Source: Mesostigma viride (Eukaryota > Streptophyta > Mesostigmatophyceae > Mesostigmatales > Mesostigmataceae). Taken from it: a DNA stretch of 64,000 nt. Shown here piece by piece: positions 22,601 through 31,482 of this stretch (position 1 is its first letter; each line of letters opens with the position of its first letter). The notes beneath the pieces are model-generated. The model was not told the DNA's origin and ran no database searches. It worked only from the letters and a program-made list of their open reading frames with translations. The stretch lies in NCBI GenBank assembly GCA_009746045.1, contig RPFO01000648.1, positions 1,161,521 through 1,225,520 of the forward strand, read 5' to 3'. The translations under genes were made by a program, and so were the position numbers.

Positions 22601-23712
22601 AGGCGGCAGTGGTGGCTGTCGGCGATTAGAGGGGTCACTATAGGCGCTTAGGGGGGTCGCTATGGCCACACTAACAGGAGACGAGAATGCTCCCTGCTCC
22701 CTTCTCTGGTGTTTGTCAGCCCAGCGCGGGGATGTGTTGTCAGCTGCAAGTTTCTACGCAAGATTCATGTCGGTTTCTCTCAAGTATGCGCCCCTGCTGG
22801 TGTTGGGGTGTCTCTTATGCCACGGCTGCCACCGCTGCGGGGATCCTGCTGCTGTACGTCTGCTAACCTGTTGTTCGTCCTGTTCTCGCCCCCTCTGCTG
22901 GTTTGGCTCTAGTCCTACCGTCCTATCTACCTATACATATCCATGCCTATCGGCTGCATGTATCCCCCCCCTAAATGTATCCCAACGCATCTATCCATAT
23001 ACTGGTGTTGTGCTCCCCCCAGGTGCTGCGGCGCGTGCCCTTGGAGGGCTACGACATCAGCTTTCTGATCACCAGTGCGCACGGGGAACAGATGTACCGC
23101 CGCAAGCTGGTGGATTTCATCGTCACCTTTTTGGAGGTGGGTCGAGGCTGCAGCGCGGACGGGTCTACTATGGTTGTCTTATTGATACTACTACTCATGC
23201 AAATTGCTTGTGGATAGATGGTTAGTATGTTGTTGCCTGCCGTGTGGCGACCTGCATACCATCACCTCAGGGCGTTAAGACGTTGACATAGTGCCCATCA
23301 CCGGCGTTGAGACGTTGACATAGTGCCCATCACCGGCGTTGAGACGTTGGCATAGTGCCCATCACCGGCGTTGACGCGTTGACATAGTGCCCATCACCTG
23401 CAGGGCATCGACAAGGAGATGGTGAGGGGAAGCTGTCTCCGATGCACTCATTCGTATGGCTTGCCCTGTGCCTATACCTAATTGTATGCCCTAATCTATC
23501 CCCATCAGCCTCCACAGGATGTGGACAAGGGGATCAGCGGTATGGTCACAGTGCTGACTCCATTGTTGCTTGTTTACATTCCTCGCGCCTAATTACATCT
23601 CGTGACGGTTCAACCACCACAGGATGTGGACAAGGAGATCAGCGAGATGAAGATCTCCGTCAACAGCCGGGGGCGCGCGGTGGCGGCTGAGTTCATGAAG
23701 CAGTTCAGCTGA
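16642..23712 (+). CDS. ARPC4: actin-related protein 2/3 complex subunit 4 (ARPC4, p20)
   Basis: Eight exons join in phase to 510 nt, 169 residues, the usual length of ARPC4: 16642-16644, 16858-16923, 17904-17956, 19447-19474, 20516-20590, 22415-22495, 23023-23136 and 23623-23712. Diagnostic segments appear in order: [81 protein letters not shown] and [10 protein letters not shown], ending in [13 protein letters not shown]4 is the core scaffold (with ARPC2) of the seven-subunit Arp2/3 complex that nucleates branched actin filaments in the cytoplasm. Exon 1 is only the ATG before donor GTCAGT; that exon is the least certain, chosen because plant and green-algal proteins begin MAN. Introns are long and hold copies of exon edges, a MITE and microsatellites. 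Confidence 0.93.
17990..18110 (+). repeat. two tandem decoy copies of the ARPC4 exon 3 end
   Basis: The exon end CCCGAGGTGGAGTACCAGTA (17940-17959) recurs at about 18012 (CCCGAGGCGGAGCACCCGTA) and 18081 (CTGAGGGGGAGTATCAGCAT). Shared flanks such as AGTGTAGA before each show a unit of about 70 bp in intron 3. Confidence 0.7.
19020..19160. repeat. short minisatellites in ARPC4 intron 3
   Basis: CTGACCCTG/TTGACCTTG 9-bp units are followed by four copies of CACCCCGTTACATCCAT. Non-coding. Confidence 0.8.
19555..19715. repeat. CA microsatellite
   Basis: A long CA tract with scattered CG interruptions in ARPC4 intron 4. His/Thr and Val/Cys frames across it are artefacts. Confidence 0.95.
20651..20715 (+). 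repeat. decoy copy of ARPC4 exon 5 end and donor
   Basis: Sequence ending AGCTCGGTGCGCATCAGCGT plus CAAG then GTATGG mirrors the true exon 5 end (AACTCAGTGCGCATCAGTGT, CAAG, GTACGA at 20591). It lies about 120 bp downstream, with an intact reading sense (SSVRISVK). Confidence 0.8.
21242..22029. mobile_element. hAT-type MITE with 8-bp target duplication
   Basis: A 788-bp AT-rich element in ARPC4 intron 5 begins CACAGGCCGGATAAATAT and ends with its reverse complement. It is flanked on both sides by CCGATTTT (21234-21241 and 22030-22037). An 8-bp duplication with CA-start inverted repeats is the hAT signature. No transposase is present. The interior is an irregular array of TATTTAAATA palindromes, with a GC-rich block at about 21550-21690. 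Confidence 0.88.
22200..22249 (+). repeat. decoy copy of ARPC4 exon 6 acceptor
   Basis: About 47 bp (CATCACCTTGCGTGCTTCAT to CAGGTGGACGAG) are identical except one base to the real intron-exon junction at 22387-22434. The decoy exon diverges right after GACGAG. Confidence 0.88.
22555..22620 (+). repeat. decoy copy of ARPC4 exon 6 3' half
   Basis: TCCTCAAGAGCAAGCTCACC through GCGCGCCGAGGCG repeats the exon 6 segment at 22443-22488, about 116 bp downstream. The donor is lost (GGCAGTGG instead of CCAGGTGG). Confidence 0.82.
23270..23545 (+). repeat. 32-bp minisatellite and two decoy copies of ARPC4 exon 8 start
   Basis: About four copies of a 32-bp unit with GTTGACATAGTGCCCATCAC run from 23270 to 23398. 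CAG-GGCATCGACAAGGAGATG at 23400-23420 and ACAG-GATGTGGACAAGGGGATCAG at 23514-23537 then imitate the real exon 8 start (ACAG-GATGTGGACAAGGAGATCAG at 23623). Confidence 0.8.
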
Positions 23713-24780
23713 TGGACACACTAGCAGCTGATGGACATCTCATTTTGTCAAGTGAAGCAGCTTAGCTGAGGGCTGGCCAATATCTTAATTGACAGAGCGC
23801 AGTGTGGCGTGAAGCAGTTCAGCTGAGGACGAGGGCATGCAAGGGGCCATTTTGCGGTTTGGCACGACATTATCAAGGAGACAACCAGCACAGACATTAT
23901 ATTTGGCCAGAATGGCATGAAGCAACACGGCTGATGGGCAGCTGATTCGGTCAGTTCGAGGACGTAAAGGGCCATTCGTCGAACAGAGGGGGAGTTGATT
24001 TGGGATGAAGCGGTTCTGCGGAAGAGCCGGCGGGTTTATATCCTGAGGCTCCACTGGTTATGCAAGATCAGCAGTTCAGCACGTCTACAGGTGGCAAGTG
24101 GTGGTTGATCATTGGAGGGCGATCTGGGTACGTTGATCGGTCCCACGGAGCTGGAGGCCAGCAGCCAGAGGGCCCGTGTGCCAGCAGTTAGTGGGACCGT
24201 GTGCCCCGTGTCATCCTGCACGGCAATTATTGTTATCTGTCAGCAGATAACTTCTGCCTCCAATGATTTTTCTAACTGCTGCCGCGGTTAGTGATGTCTA
24301 GTAGCGGCTGCCACTGCTGCAGATGCAATATAGACATATTTTGTGTTTTCGAAGCCCCGCCAACTTGGCAGCTCGGGACGAATAGGACATACTGAATATA
24401 TGGCGACTGTGAGAGCTGGGTTTACCAGGAGCATTTGGGCTACATGCTTGCTATTCGTCAGCAGGAATAGAATTGGGTACACCGTAGTCATGAAGCCTTG
24501 CAGTGTCCCGTGACCTGGGCTGGCCTTGCTGTGCACAGTTGTGGCAATCTTATCTTACTAGCTCTGGCAAGGCTAGGGATCCCTTGAACAAATTTATTAA
24601 GTGAGATTAATTAATTAATTAATTACATTCAGTCATCAGTCATCATTCCGTCATCATTCCGTCATCGCAACTAGCATAATTCCGTCATCGCGACTCGGAA
24701 AACATGGTATTCTGCTGGCATCTATCACCATCCCATAATGCTGCCATCTGTCACCAATGCACAACGATGGGGGTTTAGGG
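23713..24780. other. 3' flank of ARPC4 and left flank of the provirus
   Basis: Diverged echoes of the ARPC4 end (AAGCAGTTCAGCTGA near 23696, 23756 and 23811) occur in the first 120 bp. An ATTAATTA tract lies at 24610 and TCATCATTCCGTCATC repeats at 24635-24690. No gene recognised. Confidence 0.45.
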
Positions 24781-25186
24781 GTTGAGAGGATGTCGACAAA
24801 TTGCACGTTCTTACTCTTAAGAATATTACGCCCAATTTGTCGACACACTCGCTCGATGGCTGACGCGTGCTTGCTGCCATGGGTTGAGAGGATGTCGACA
24901 AATTGCACGTTCTTACTCTTAAGAATATTACGCCCAATTTGTCGACACGCTCGATGACTGAGAACATAGTTGCTGCCGGGCGTTGAGAGGATGTCGACAA
25001 ATTGCACGTTCTTACTCTTAAGAATATTACGCCCAATTTGTCGACACACTCGATGACTGACGCGTGGTTGCTGCCAGGGGTTGAGAGGATGGCGACAAAT
25101 TGCACGTTCTTACTCTTAAGAATATTACGCCCAATTTGTCGACACACTCGATGACTGACGCGTGGTCGCTGCCAGGGGTTGAGCGG
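24781..25186. repeat. left terminal array, four ~98-bp units
   Basis: Units start GTTGAGAGGATGTCGACAAA at 24781, 24883, 24982 and 25080, with a partial start at 25178. Each contains TGTCGACAAATTG, a spacer of about 30 bp centred on CTTAAG, then CAATTTGTCGACA: 13-bp perfect inverted arms. Linkers read GACTGACGCGTGGTTGCTGC or similar. The array is inverted relative to the right one. Confidence 0.95.
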
Positions 25187-25211
25187 AAATTCGTTTTATT
25201 AAAGATACTAT

Positions 25212-26798
25212 TTACTTATCGCCCCCGGAAAGAAACTGGGCGATTTCATCCAAGGAAAGACCAGATAGGGAGCCGAGAGAAAAATCCCTCTCATCGCCCC
25301 ACCACGATGGCCTGTATCGATCAAGAAAAGAATGCATTTCCACCTTCGAAATTTCCAAGTAACCACCGCAGCGGTTGTTGCGCTTTGCTACCTTCGCAGA
25401 AATTCCCAGAGTTGGGCTAACCAATCTGTTAATAAGCCCGCTGCATTGAGCGAACGACAGGCTACCAGCATCGCCTGCTCTCCTCTGGTATCCAAAAGTT
25501 GCGCGCATGAACCAGGCCTTGTCGGCAATTTCCCTATCAATTTTGTTTCCTAAGGCTAACGTCTCCTCGCGAGACAACTTCATTGCGAGATTGGACGGAT
25601 CAGCCGTCGTGATGAAGTCAATGATGGGCGTGCCTTCTAGTAGCTTGAGGGTAATAGCCAGAGACTGTGCGAGCCCAAAACGGGAGTACGTCTTCAGATC
25701 AAATAGCGACTCCGACTTTTGCAGGATCAACAGGCTGTCTCTGAAATGTTCCTTGGTTCCAAGCCCAGTTATTTTCGAGTATTGCCGGATGCCAGCATAT
25801 GCCTTTCTACCCATCTCCTTGTCCAGGATTCGAGGAAGATCGTCGTCGAAACGGTCGAGTGGTATCATGTAGGACCGATGAGCCAGCTCGTACACCGTCT
25901 TGAGGCGCACTTCGTACGGTGTAAGCGGCACAGGTCCGCCGATTCTCCCCTCGAGATCCTTGTACTCCTCCTCGCTCAACATCACCACCTCCCTGCCCTT
26001 GTCAGGATCTTCTAGGACAGGGAGCGGCGGGCCCTCGACATCACCTAATTCCTCCACCCCTGCCACCTCGACGCCATAGTCCTCAGTCAGCATTTTAATG
26101 AGGTTGCCCTTGTAGTGGGACCGGGATACCGCGAGATCCTGCTGGTTTCTGCAGAAGAGGCGGAACTTGGGGCAGTCTCTGTCGTAGATGCGCGACTTGT
26201 CTGCTGCCCAGTCACACACCACGTCTGCGTTGTCAAAAAGTAGCTGGATGAGCGCGGTGTCTCCTGAGATCATGTTCTCGACGATCGTGTTGTAGTCCGT
26301 CGGAGGCCTGTCCAGAATCGAAGTAGTGTCTCGGTAGAAGATGACCATTTCGCCCTTGACGAGGTGCCGCACCCTAAATATCTGCTGCAGTGTAGTGGTG
26401 TAGCTCGCATAGTAGTCGCCATTGATGAACAGCCCCACCATGCTGTCGAACGTGTGCTCGGTGTAGGAAACCCCAACAGTGATCGTCGGACTGAAAATCA
26501 GGTAGTCCAAGTCCGCCCAGGCAGCATTGGCGCCCACCTCTAGGTCTTCCTTGCTCGTTAAGCTAGTGTACAGGCGCCCATTCTTTCGCTGATCCAAGAA
26601 AGGCTTGAGTGCCTCGTACGCCATCGCCGCCTCTTTCTTGCCCGACATAGGACAGAAAATCCTCTCCCCCGCCTCAATCCTCCTCTCACACTCAGAGACG
26701 AACCGGTCCACGCACACCTTTCGCCAGTTCTTCTCGGATGTCACGTCGATCCATCGCAGGGTCCTGTTGGTGGACCGTTTGAAGGTGTTGCACTCCAC
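25212..26798 (-). CDS. PLV primase-helicase, C-terminal SF2 helicase part (frameshifted from the N-terminal part)
   Basis: This 528-codon frame continues the protein encoded at 26741-28575. After the crossover it reads a second RecA-like helicase lobe (IFCPMSGKKEAAMAYEALK, then DLDYLIFSPTITVGVSYTEH and an arginine-rich QQIFRVRHL segment). That layout is typical of herpesvirus origin-binding-protein helicases and of UL52-helicase fusions in algal giant viruses and PLVs. The remaining C-terminal part is alpha-helical and unassigned. The frame is open for 1.5 kb, so the break from the N-terminal half is a single shift within about 26741-26798. It is the first gene inside the left terminal array. 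Confidence 0.8.
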   Translation of the reverse strand: MECNTFKRSTNRTLRWIDVTSEKNWRKVCVDRFVSECERRIEAGERIFCPMSGKKEAAMAYEALKPFLDQRKNGRLYTSLTSKEDLEVGANAAWADLDYLIFSPTITVGVSYTEHTFDSMVGLFINGDYYASYTTTLQQIFRVRHLVKGEMVIFYRDTTSILDRPPTDYNTIVENMISGDTALIQLLFDNADVVCDWAADKSRIYDRDCPKFRLFCRNQQDLAVSRSHYKGNLIKMLTEDYGVEVAGVEELGDVEGPPLPVLEDPDKGREVVMLSEEEYKDLEGRIGGPVPLTPYEVRLKTVYELAHRSYMIPLDRFDDDLPRILDKEMGRKAYAGIRQYSKITGLGTKEHFRDSLLILQKSESLFDLKTYSRFGLAQSLAITLKLLEGTPIIDFITTADPSNLAMKLSREETLALGNKIDREIADKAWFMRATFGYQRRAGDAGSLSFAQCSGLINRLVSPTLGISAKVAKRNNRCGGYLEISKVEMHSFLDRYRPSWWGDERDFSLGSLSGLSLDEIAQFLSGGDK

Positions 26799-28575
26799 TC
26801 CTCTAGGTTGTCCTGTGCGCGATAGGCCTCGATGAACTCGTACACCTTTCGCGTGACCGTCGCGTCAAGCGCGATCACCACCTTGGATGTCTCGATCAGA
26901 CGGACGAACTTTCTCAGCACTTCGCGACGGTTCTCCACGTAGCGCTGGGACAGGGCTGTCAGTGTGTTGTAAATCTCGTCAAGGATGAGGAGATCAAAGG
27001 GCTGATCGGTGAGGCGCAGGATGCTGTTGAGAACGATGAGCACCCTGTCATCAGAAATCACCCCTTTCGAGCCGCTCAGGTAGTGACGAAAGTTTGGGTC
27101 GCTGTAGAGGATGTGGAATGCATTGTCCTCCCAAATAATCGTCCTCCCACTCTCGCCCAGAGACTTGTAGTTGCGATCCTCCTCCTTGGAGAGGCTGATG
27201 TTAGCGACGACGCAACACACGCGAATGCTAGGGTCCTTTCTCACCGCCTCGTTGACCAGCTCGCGGATCCGCTCTGATTTACCTGTCCCACAGTTGGACT
27301 GGACGAGAATGGTGCTCTTGAGTGGACCCCCAAAAAGTGCATCCCGGTCAAAGGGCCGAATTTTCTCTAGTGAGTAGGTGTGAGTGAACGGCACATTGTC
27401 AGATTCCAATCGCTCCAAGACAGGAGGTGCAATCTCCAGCTTCCGGTCGTTAGCAGACTTCCTGTAGCAGTCGTAGAACACCTGCCCGCTCGGGTACTGG
27501 AGTGTGAATGGGCCGTTCTTCTCGTGGACCCTTTTGCAGATGAGGCAGACGTGGTCGTCGTTTTGCTGGTATTTTACCCTGATGAGCTTCACGTCCGGCG
27601 ACAACTCGATAAAACCACACTCAAGATAGTCACACTCGGGGGCCACCTTCTCCATCGCAGCAAGTGATGCCGAAATGTCGATGTCGTTTCCAGCAGCCTT
27701 CACCGTGAATCCGCGACGGCCACGAACCCCTCTCCTTTTCAGTGATGCAGGCCAGTCCGGGGGCGCGCTCACCACCACCCCTCCAGCGACGTCGTCAGGC
27801 GAGTAGATGTTGATCAGATGGCGAAGAAAATCACTCGATGATCCATCGCATGTGCGCAGAATTCCAAAAGGGTCAGTGTCCCCAAATTTGTGCATCCCGA
27901 CACAGCGAAAAAGGCTATCTTTCTTGTATACAGAATGGTCGATAACCGTGTCCATCTCGCCGAAGAAGTCAGCGGGGTGGCGGCATACTTCGTCGAATTG
28001 CTCTTGGCCGTTCACCTTGAATTTCAGCAGCTCGTGCGCGTCCTCGTGAACAGGAGAGGAGCTGTCGAACGAAGCGCGCTTGATGAAGTCGGTGAGACCG
28101 CTGTACCAATACACCCTCGCGTCCAGGTCGGCCAGCACGAGACCTCGCACAACGATGTGGAAAGACGACTTGAAAAAATCCTTCTTCATGCGTGAGGCTG
28201 TGCTGACCTCGTATCGAAAACCGTCGGTAGAGATTTTCAAAACGTCGCGGCAGTAAGCGTCGTGGACGTTGCGAAAGTGAGTGGGGTAATCAATGCCCGT
28301 TAGCCGCTCGTCGTTTGGGTCGACTTTATCATCGATGTCGACGTAAGCCCAAGAAGGGTCGTCTAGTTGGATGATTTCATCGAGCGTTCTGCGAACGGGG
28401 TGAGCAGCACATTCTGCGTAGATCCGCTGGAAATCAACAAGGTCTCCGTAATGTGCGAATTCGTTGGCGTCGTCCGTGTTGATCCCCGCGCACAGATGAA
28501 GCGATGGCCGACGGCGGCTCCGGCAGCCTTCACTGGATCCTTCTTGTATTGCCATGGCGTGATGGGTGTGTTCAT
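26741..28575 (-). CDS. PLV primase-helicase, N-terminal primase and ATPase part
   Basis: The longest frame is 28687-26741 (648 codons). Archaeo-eukaryotic primase motifs are visible: VDID (residues 116-119), SFHI (175-178) and a later VIDHS. A UL52-type zinc site follows (C381, C384, H388, C407). The helicase begins with Walker A SNCGTGKS (464-471) and Walker B LLILDEIY (566-573). It would make primers and unwind DNA for viral replication. The real start is probably ATG 28575 in another frame (MNTPITPWQYKK), because a TATAAAGG box lies about 50 bp upstream and that frame looks more protein-like. A frameshift near 28480-28492 would then join it to the long frame. A second shift near 26770 leads to the helicase half. 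Confidence 0.82.
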
Positions 28576-28625
28576 TTGCTCGTTGGGTGGTGGTGGGAGT
28601 TGAGCAAGCCACGGGATATCCGAGT

Positions 28626-28633
28626 CCTTTATA
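28626..28633 (-). promoter_or_regulatory. TATA box of the primase-helicase gene
   Basis: Minus-strand GAGTATAAAGGAC lies about 50 bp upstream of the proposed ATG at 28575. It is one reason for preferring that start. Confidence 0.5.
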
Positions 28634-28934
28634 CTCCCACGGGATTTCGACAAGCTTCTGGAAGGTTCGACCGTGATGACGCGACACAGTACGGACGACA
28701 TGATGTATAATATTCGTCAGAAAAAAAAAACTGACCTGATAAATTAAAATTTCTGTTTGACCAAAACTACCAAACTTTAAATTTGGAAACTGTCATGAAA
28801 CATTAAAACATCGACCCTTGAGTGAAATTTTCGTGTGGAATTTTATTATCAATTTATTTTATGCTGTTTGGTTATTTTTTCTGTTGTGGTTCAAGGCACC
28901 GGGATAACTGCCTCCCACGGGAAAATCTAGGCAG

Positions 28935-30203
28935 TTACTGGTTCTTCCTTGGCCTCAACCGACGGCCGCTAGTCTCGCCGGCTGTCGACGGAGATTCCTC
29001 CGCCTTCCGCTCGTACACGACTGCTGTCATGATGTCGTGCCCCATCAGGTCAGCCCCCCACTTTCGCTTCTTCCAGGGGGCCCCTTTGAGGAAACGCGTG
29101 ATGTACGCCTGCCTTGTGGCGACGATTCCGTGGTAGATGCGATTGTACTTCGCCGCAAAGGAACCGTGATCCATGGGTTTGCCGGGCTCTTTTGGGTCCT
29201 CGAACACGTAAGCTTGGTGAGATCGTGCCTGCAACGCGTTAATCAGCTTCGAGTATCCATCTGGGATCTTGTAGTTGTAGGTGCCGTAAGTCTTGGCCGT
29301 CTTGAAATCGCTGATGATCATGCGGTGTTCGCCAACGATGTACCCGTTCTCGTGATTTTTGAGCTCGTCAACAGACTGAACGATCCGCATCTTGTAGTGG
29401 TCATACCTGGTCGGTGGCAACTTCTCGCCAGACAGGTAAATAAGACCCATCAAAGCGGAATCGGACTTCGGATCCTTCTCGTACTCAGCTTTGGCGATCT
29501 TCTGGAGCTGCCCATAGGTGTACTTCAGCGACTCGTTATCAGCTCTCTCGAACCTCCGGTCCAGGTCCCCGACCTTCAGCGCGGTGACCTGGGCAGTGTA
29601 CGCTTGCGTCACTTGACTTGGGAGTCTCTTCTCTGCGGGCATCATGCGATCCACCCCGTTGATGACGCCGAGCAAGTTTTTTTCGTTCTCTCTCCACGAA
29701 TCTTCTTTCGAGTGCTTGGTCTTGCGTCTAGGTTCCGAGATCTCGTGGACGACACGTAGAACTCGATCAACGTCAGCGAGGCAGTCGACAGACTCGTCAT
29801 GCGCGCATCCCATTTTGTCGAGAAAAACTCGCAGCCTGCCGATGTATCCCTTCGCAGTCTTGCGAGTTGCTCCTCGCGTCTTTGCTGACGTGCCAGGCTC
29901 GTGGTGCTCAGGTCGTGCTTCCGCTGCGGCGTCGGCCTCGTTAAATGTCCAATATCGTCCGCTGCCAGTGTGGGACGGTCGATCCTCGTTGGCGACTGGT
30001 GTCGGTGACGGTGGCGACCTTGCGGTAAGGCCGATTTTGTCCGCGCACTCTGGGTGGCTGGAGATCCATCTATCGCTTGGATTCCAGACGCCCTTCTTCA
30101 CTTTCGACTTCGCGCTAATGCAGTTTGTCTGGTCTCTCGCGATCGACCGCCTCTTCGCCTGTGCTCGGCGCCACTGCTCGCGCCTCTCCTTTTGGTCCGT
30201 CAT
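28935..30203 (-). CDS. tyrosine recombinase (PLV integrase)
   Basis: From ATG 30203 the product has 422 residues; the frame is open to 30446. I chose 30203 because a TATAAAAGG box sits 35 bp upstream. The C-terminal half shows the tyrosine-recombinase signature: Arg in LPPTRYDHYK, a Lys region in SDFKTAKTYG, YITRF as the HxxR-like box, LMGHD, and the nucleophile in AVVYER (about Tyr397). The N-terminal part is basic and helical, as in core-binding domains. It should catalyse integration and excision of viral DNA, probably on the palindromic terminal units; that link is inference. The tail is basic (RRLRPRKNQ). The upstream AT-hook gene overlaps its 5' end by about 90 bp. Confidence 0.85.
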   Translation of the reverse strand: MTDQKERREQWRRAQAKRRSIARDQTNCISAKSKVKKGVWNPSDRWISSHPECADKIGLTARSPPSPTPVANEDRPSHTGSGRYWTFNEADAAAEARPEHHEPGTSAKTRGATRKTAKGYIGRLRVFLDKMGCAHDESVDCLADVDRVLRVVHEISEPRRKTKHSKEDSWRENEKNLLGVINGVDRMMPAEKRLPSQVTQAYTAQVTALKVGDLDRRFERADNESLKYTYGQLQKIAKAEYEKDPKSDSALMGLIYLSGEKLPPTRYDHYKMRIVQSVDELKNHENGYIVGEHRMIISDFKTAKTYGTYNYKIPDGYSKLINALQARSHQAYVFEDPKEPGKPMDHGSFAAKYNRIYHGIVATRQAYITRFLKGAPWKKRKWGADLMGHDIMTAVVYERKAEESPSTAGETSGRRLRPRKNQ

Positions 30204-30561
30204 CTGATGAATGAAGCAGAGAAATTTTTTTCGACGGCCTTTTATACCCGACGGGGTGGATCCTAGGCCGTCCTCGAGGCCTTTTCGGTTCGTGTCGTTT
30301 TTCTGTTTTCGAGGGAGATCGGCCACGTGGACGCCTCCGCGACCCGACAAGTCCCAAAAACATGAGACGTGTCTCGGGTCGTAGTTTGTGACACGTCGAC
30401 GGGATGACGTCATTGAAGCCAGCTTCTCGAAGAACTCGTTCGACACGTTCTAGAGTCTTCTGTCCGAGACGCGAGCCTGAACAATATCGAAGCAGCGCCT
30501 GAGTGTCTAGGACGTACTCCTTCTCGGCGCCAGTGTATCGCTTCTTGGACGGAGAATCCAT
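30115..30561 (-). CDS. AT-hook DNA-binding protein
   Basis: 148 residues from ATG 30561, immediately downstream of TTATATATAGT. The N-terminal 75 residues are helical with no known domain. The middle carries a clear AT-hook (KRPRGRPRIHP) inside a very basic stretch, and the C-terminus is acidic-mixed. It may bind AT-rich minor groove in viral DNA, for regulation, replication or genome packing. It overlaps the recombinase start, so part of its C-terminus could be fortuitous. Role is inference from the motif. Confidence 0.6.
   Translation of the reverse strand: MDSPSKKRYTGAEKEYVLDTQALLRYCSGSRLGQKTLERVERVLREAGFNDVIPSTCHKLRPETRLMFLGLVGSRRRPRGRSPSKTEKRHEPKRPRGRPRIHPVGYKRPSKKISLLHSSDDGPKGEARAVAPSTGEEAVDRERPDKLH
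30238..30246 (-). promoter_or_regulatory. TATA box of the recombinase gene
   Basis: Minus-strand GGTATAAAAGGCC lies 35 bp before ATG 30203, the typical position for a eukaryotic TATA element followed by a short leader. Confidence 0.6.
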
Positions 30562-30585
30562 ACTATATATAAGTGGAAGAGAAAA

Positions 30586-31464
30586 TTATTTTATTGACAG
30601 GAAAATATTGAAGTTCTTGCGAAACACCTTTTTTGGGTCGCGCTGGTCAAAATCGATCGCGAAAAAGCTGTGAGGATCGTCCTTGACGGCGTGATCCCAC
30701 AATGCGATGAATTCGTCTGGGTTTATGGCCCCGGCGCTTTCCTCGGCAATCTGGCGTGCTGCTCGGTGGTCCTTGGTCCGAAACAGAGCGAGAAAAGATA
30801 TATTGGCGCGAACTGCTCTCGGGACTCCACCGCTTGTGTATGCTTGTGTGAGGAAAACCATGCTCGTGAGGAAGTGTCGATGCTTGAACGAGAATGCTGC
30901 GACTGCGTTTTTGCTAGAGCTCTGGTACAAAGCACTCCCTTGCATGTCGTCTATAATGATGAGCGAACTAGGAGGGCCGTGCTCGAATCTCGTCACAGGT
31001 TTCTCCCAGTTCATAGCATCAAGACGAAGGTACATGGAGAGATCCATGAGCTCTTCGTTTTTCTTTCCGTGGACGTATTCACGCTGGAAAGTTTCCCACA
31101 CTTTGAGATCATCCTTGTACTTTTCATATTCGTGAAGATCCGCCTTGATGTGGTCCACCATCTCCTCGAATGCCTGGTTTGAGTAGACTTCCATCGTCAT
31201 CACGGGCTCTGGGAGCTCTTTGTATTTCGGTTCGGTGTGGGCGGACCCACTAATGAGGTAAAGCTTGTCGAATGAATTGTGTGAAAAGTATGACTTTGCC
31301 ATGTTCACCGCTGCAGTTGTTTTGCCAGAACGCCTCGCCCCACAAAAATTGGCGAGAAAGTGTAGACTGGGCATGTTAGGCGGCCCGGGTCGTACTGGAG
31401 CATACCTCTGTTTGATGTCCTTGTTATCCAATGAAGGAATTCGTCGCTCTACTATGACGGCCAT
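30586..31464 (-). CDS. FtsK/HerA-type genome-packaging ATPase (A32-like)
   Basis: 292 residues. Walker A is GARRSGKT (42-49) and Walker B is LIIIDD (168-173), followed by a conserved-looking HRHFLTSMVFLTQAYTSG segment with the sensor-type Gln. Size and motif spacing match the packaging ATPases of PLVs, virophages and nucleocytoplasmic large DNA viruses, which pump DNA into the preformed capsid. It is preceded by TTATAAATGG at the start codon and is close to the divergent promoter region near 32010-32030. The frame is intact. It is the best functional marker for the element after the capsid genes. Confidence 0.93.
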   Translation of the reverse strand: MAVIVERRIPSLDNKDIKQRYAPVRPGPPNMPSLHFLANFCGARRSGKTTAAVNMAKSYFSHNSFDKLYLISGSAHTEPKYKELPEPVMTMEVYSNQAFEEMVDHIKADLHEYEKYKDDLKVWETFQREYVHGKKNEELMDLSMYLRLDAMNWEKPVTRFEHGPPSSLIIIDDMQGSALYQSSSKNAVAAFSFKHRHFLTSMVFLTQAYTSGGVPRAVRANISFLALFRTKDHRAARQIAEESAGAINPDEFIALWDHAVKDDPHSFFAIDFDQRDPKKVFRKNFNIFLSIK

Positions 31465-31482
31465 TTATAATCAAAAGACATA

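Noticed and set aside
24540-24780. Target-site duplication of the provirus
   Set aside because: I compared the sequences just outside both terminal arrays and found no convincing matching short repeat.
24781-25186. CRISPR-like direct repeats at the left provirus end
   Set aside because: The whole ~98-bp unit repeats, including the linkers, and an inverted array closes the element. There are no unique spacers and the host is eukaryotic.
28935-30446. The full 503-codon recombinase frame as the gene
   Set aside because: The first 81 codons lie upstream of a TATA box and inside the AT-hook gene. ATG 30203 fits the promoter better.
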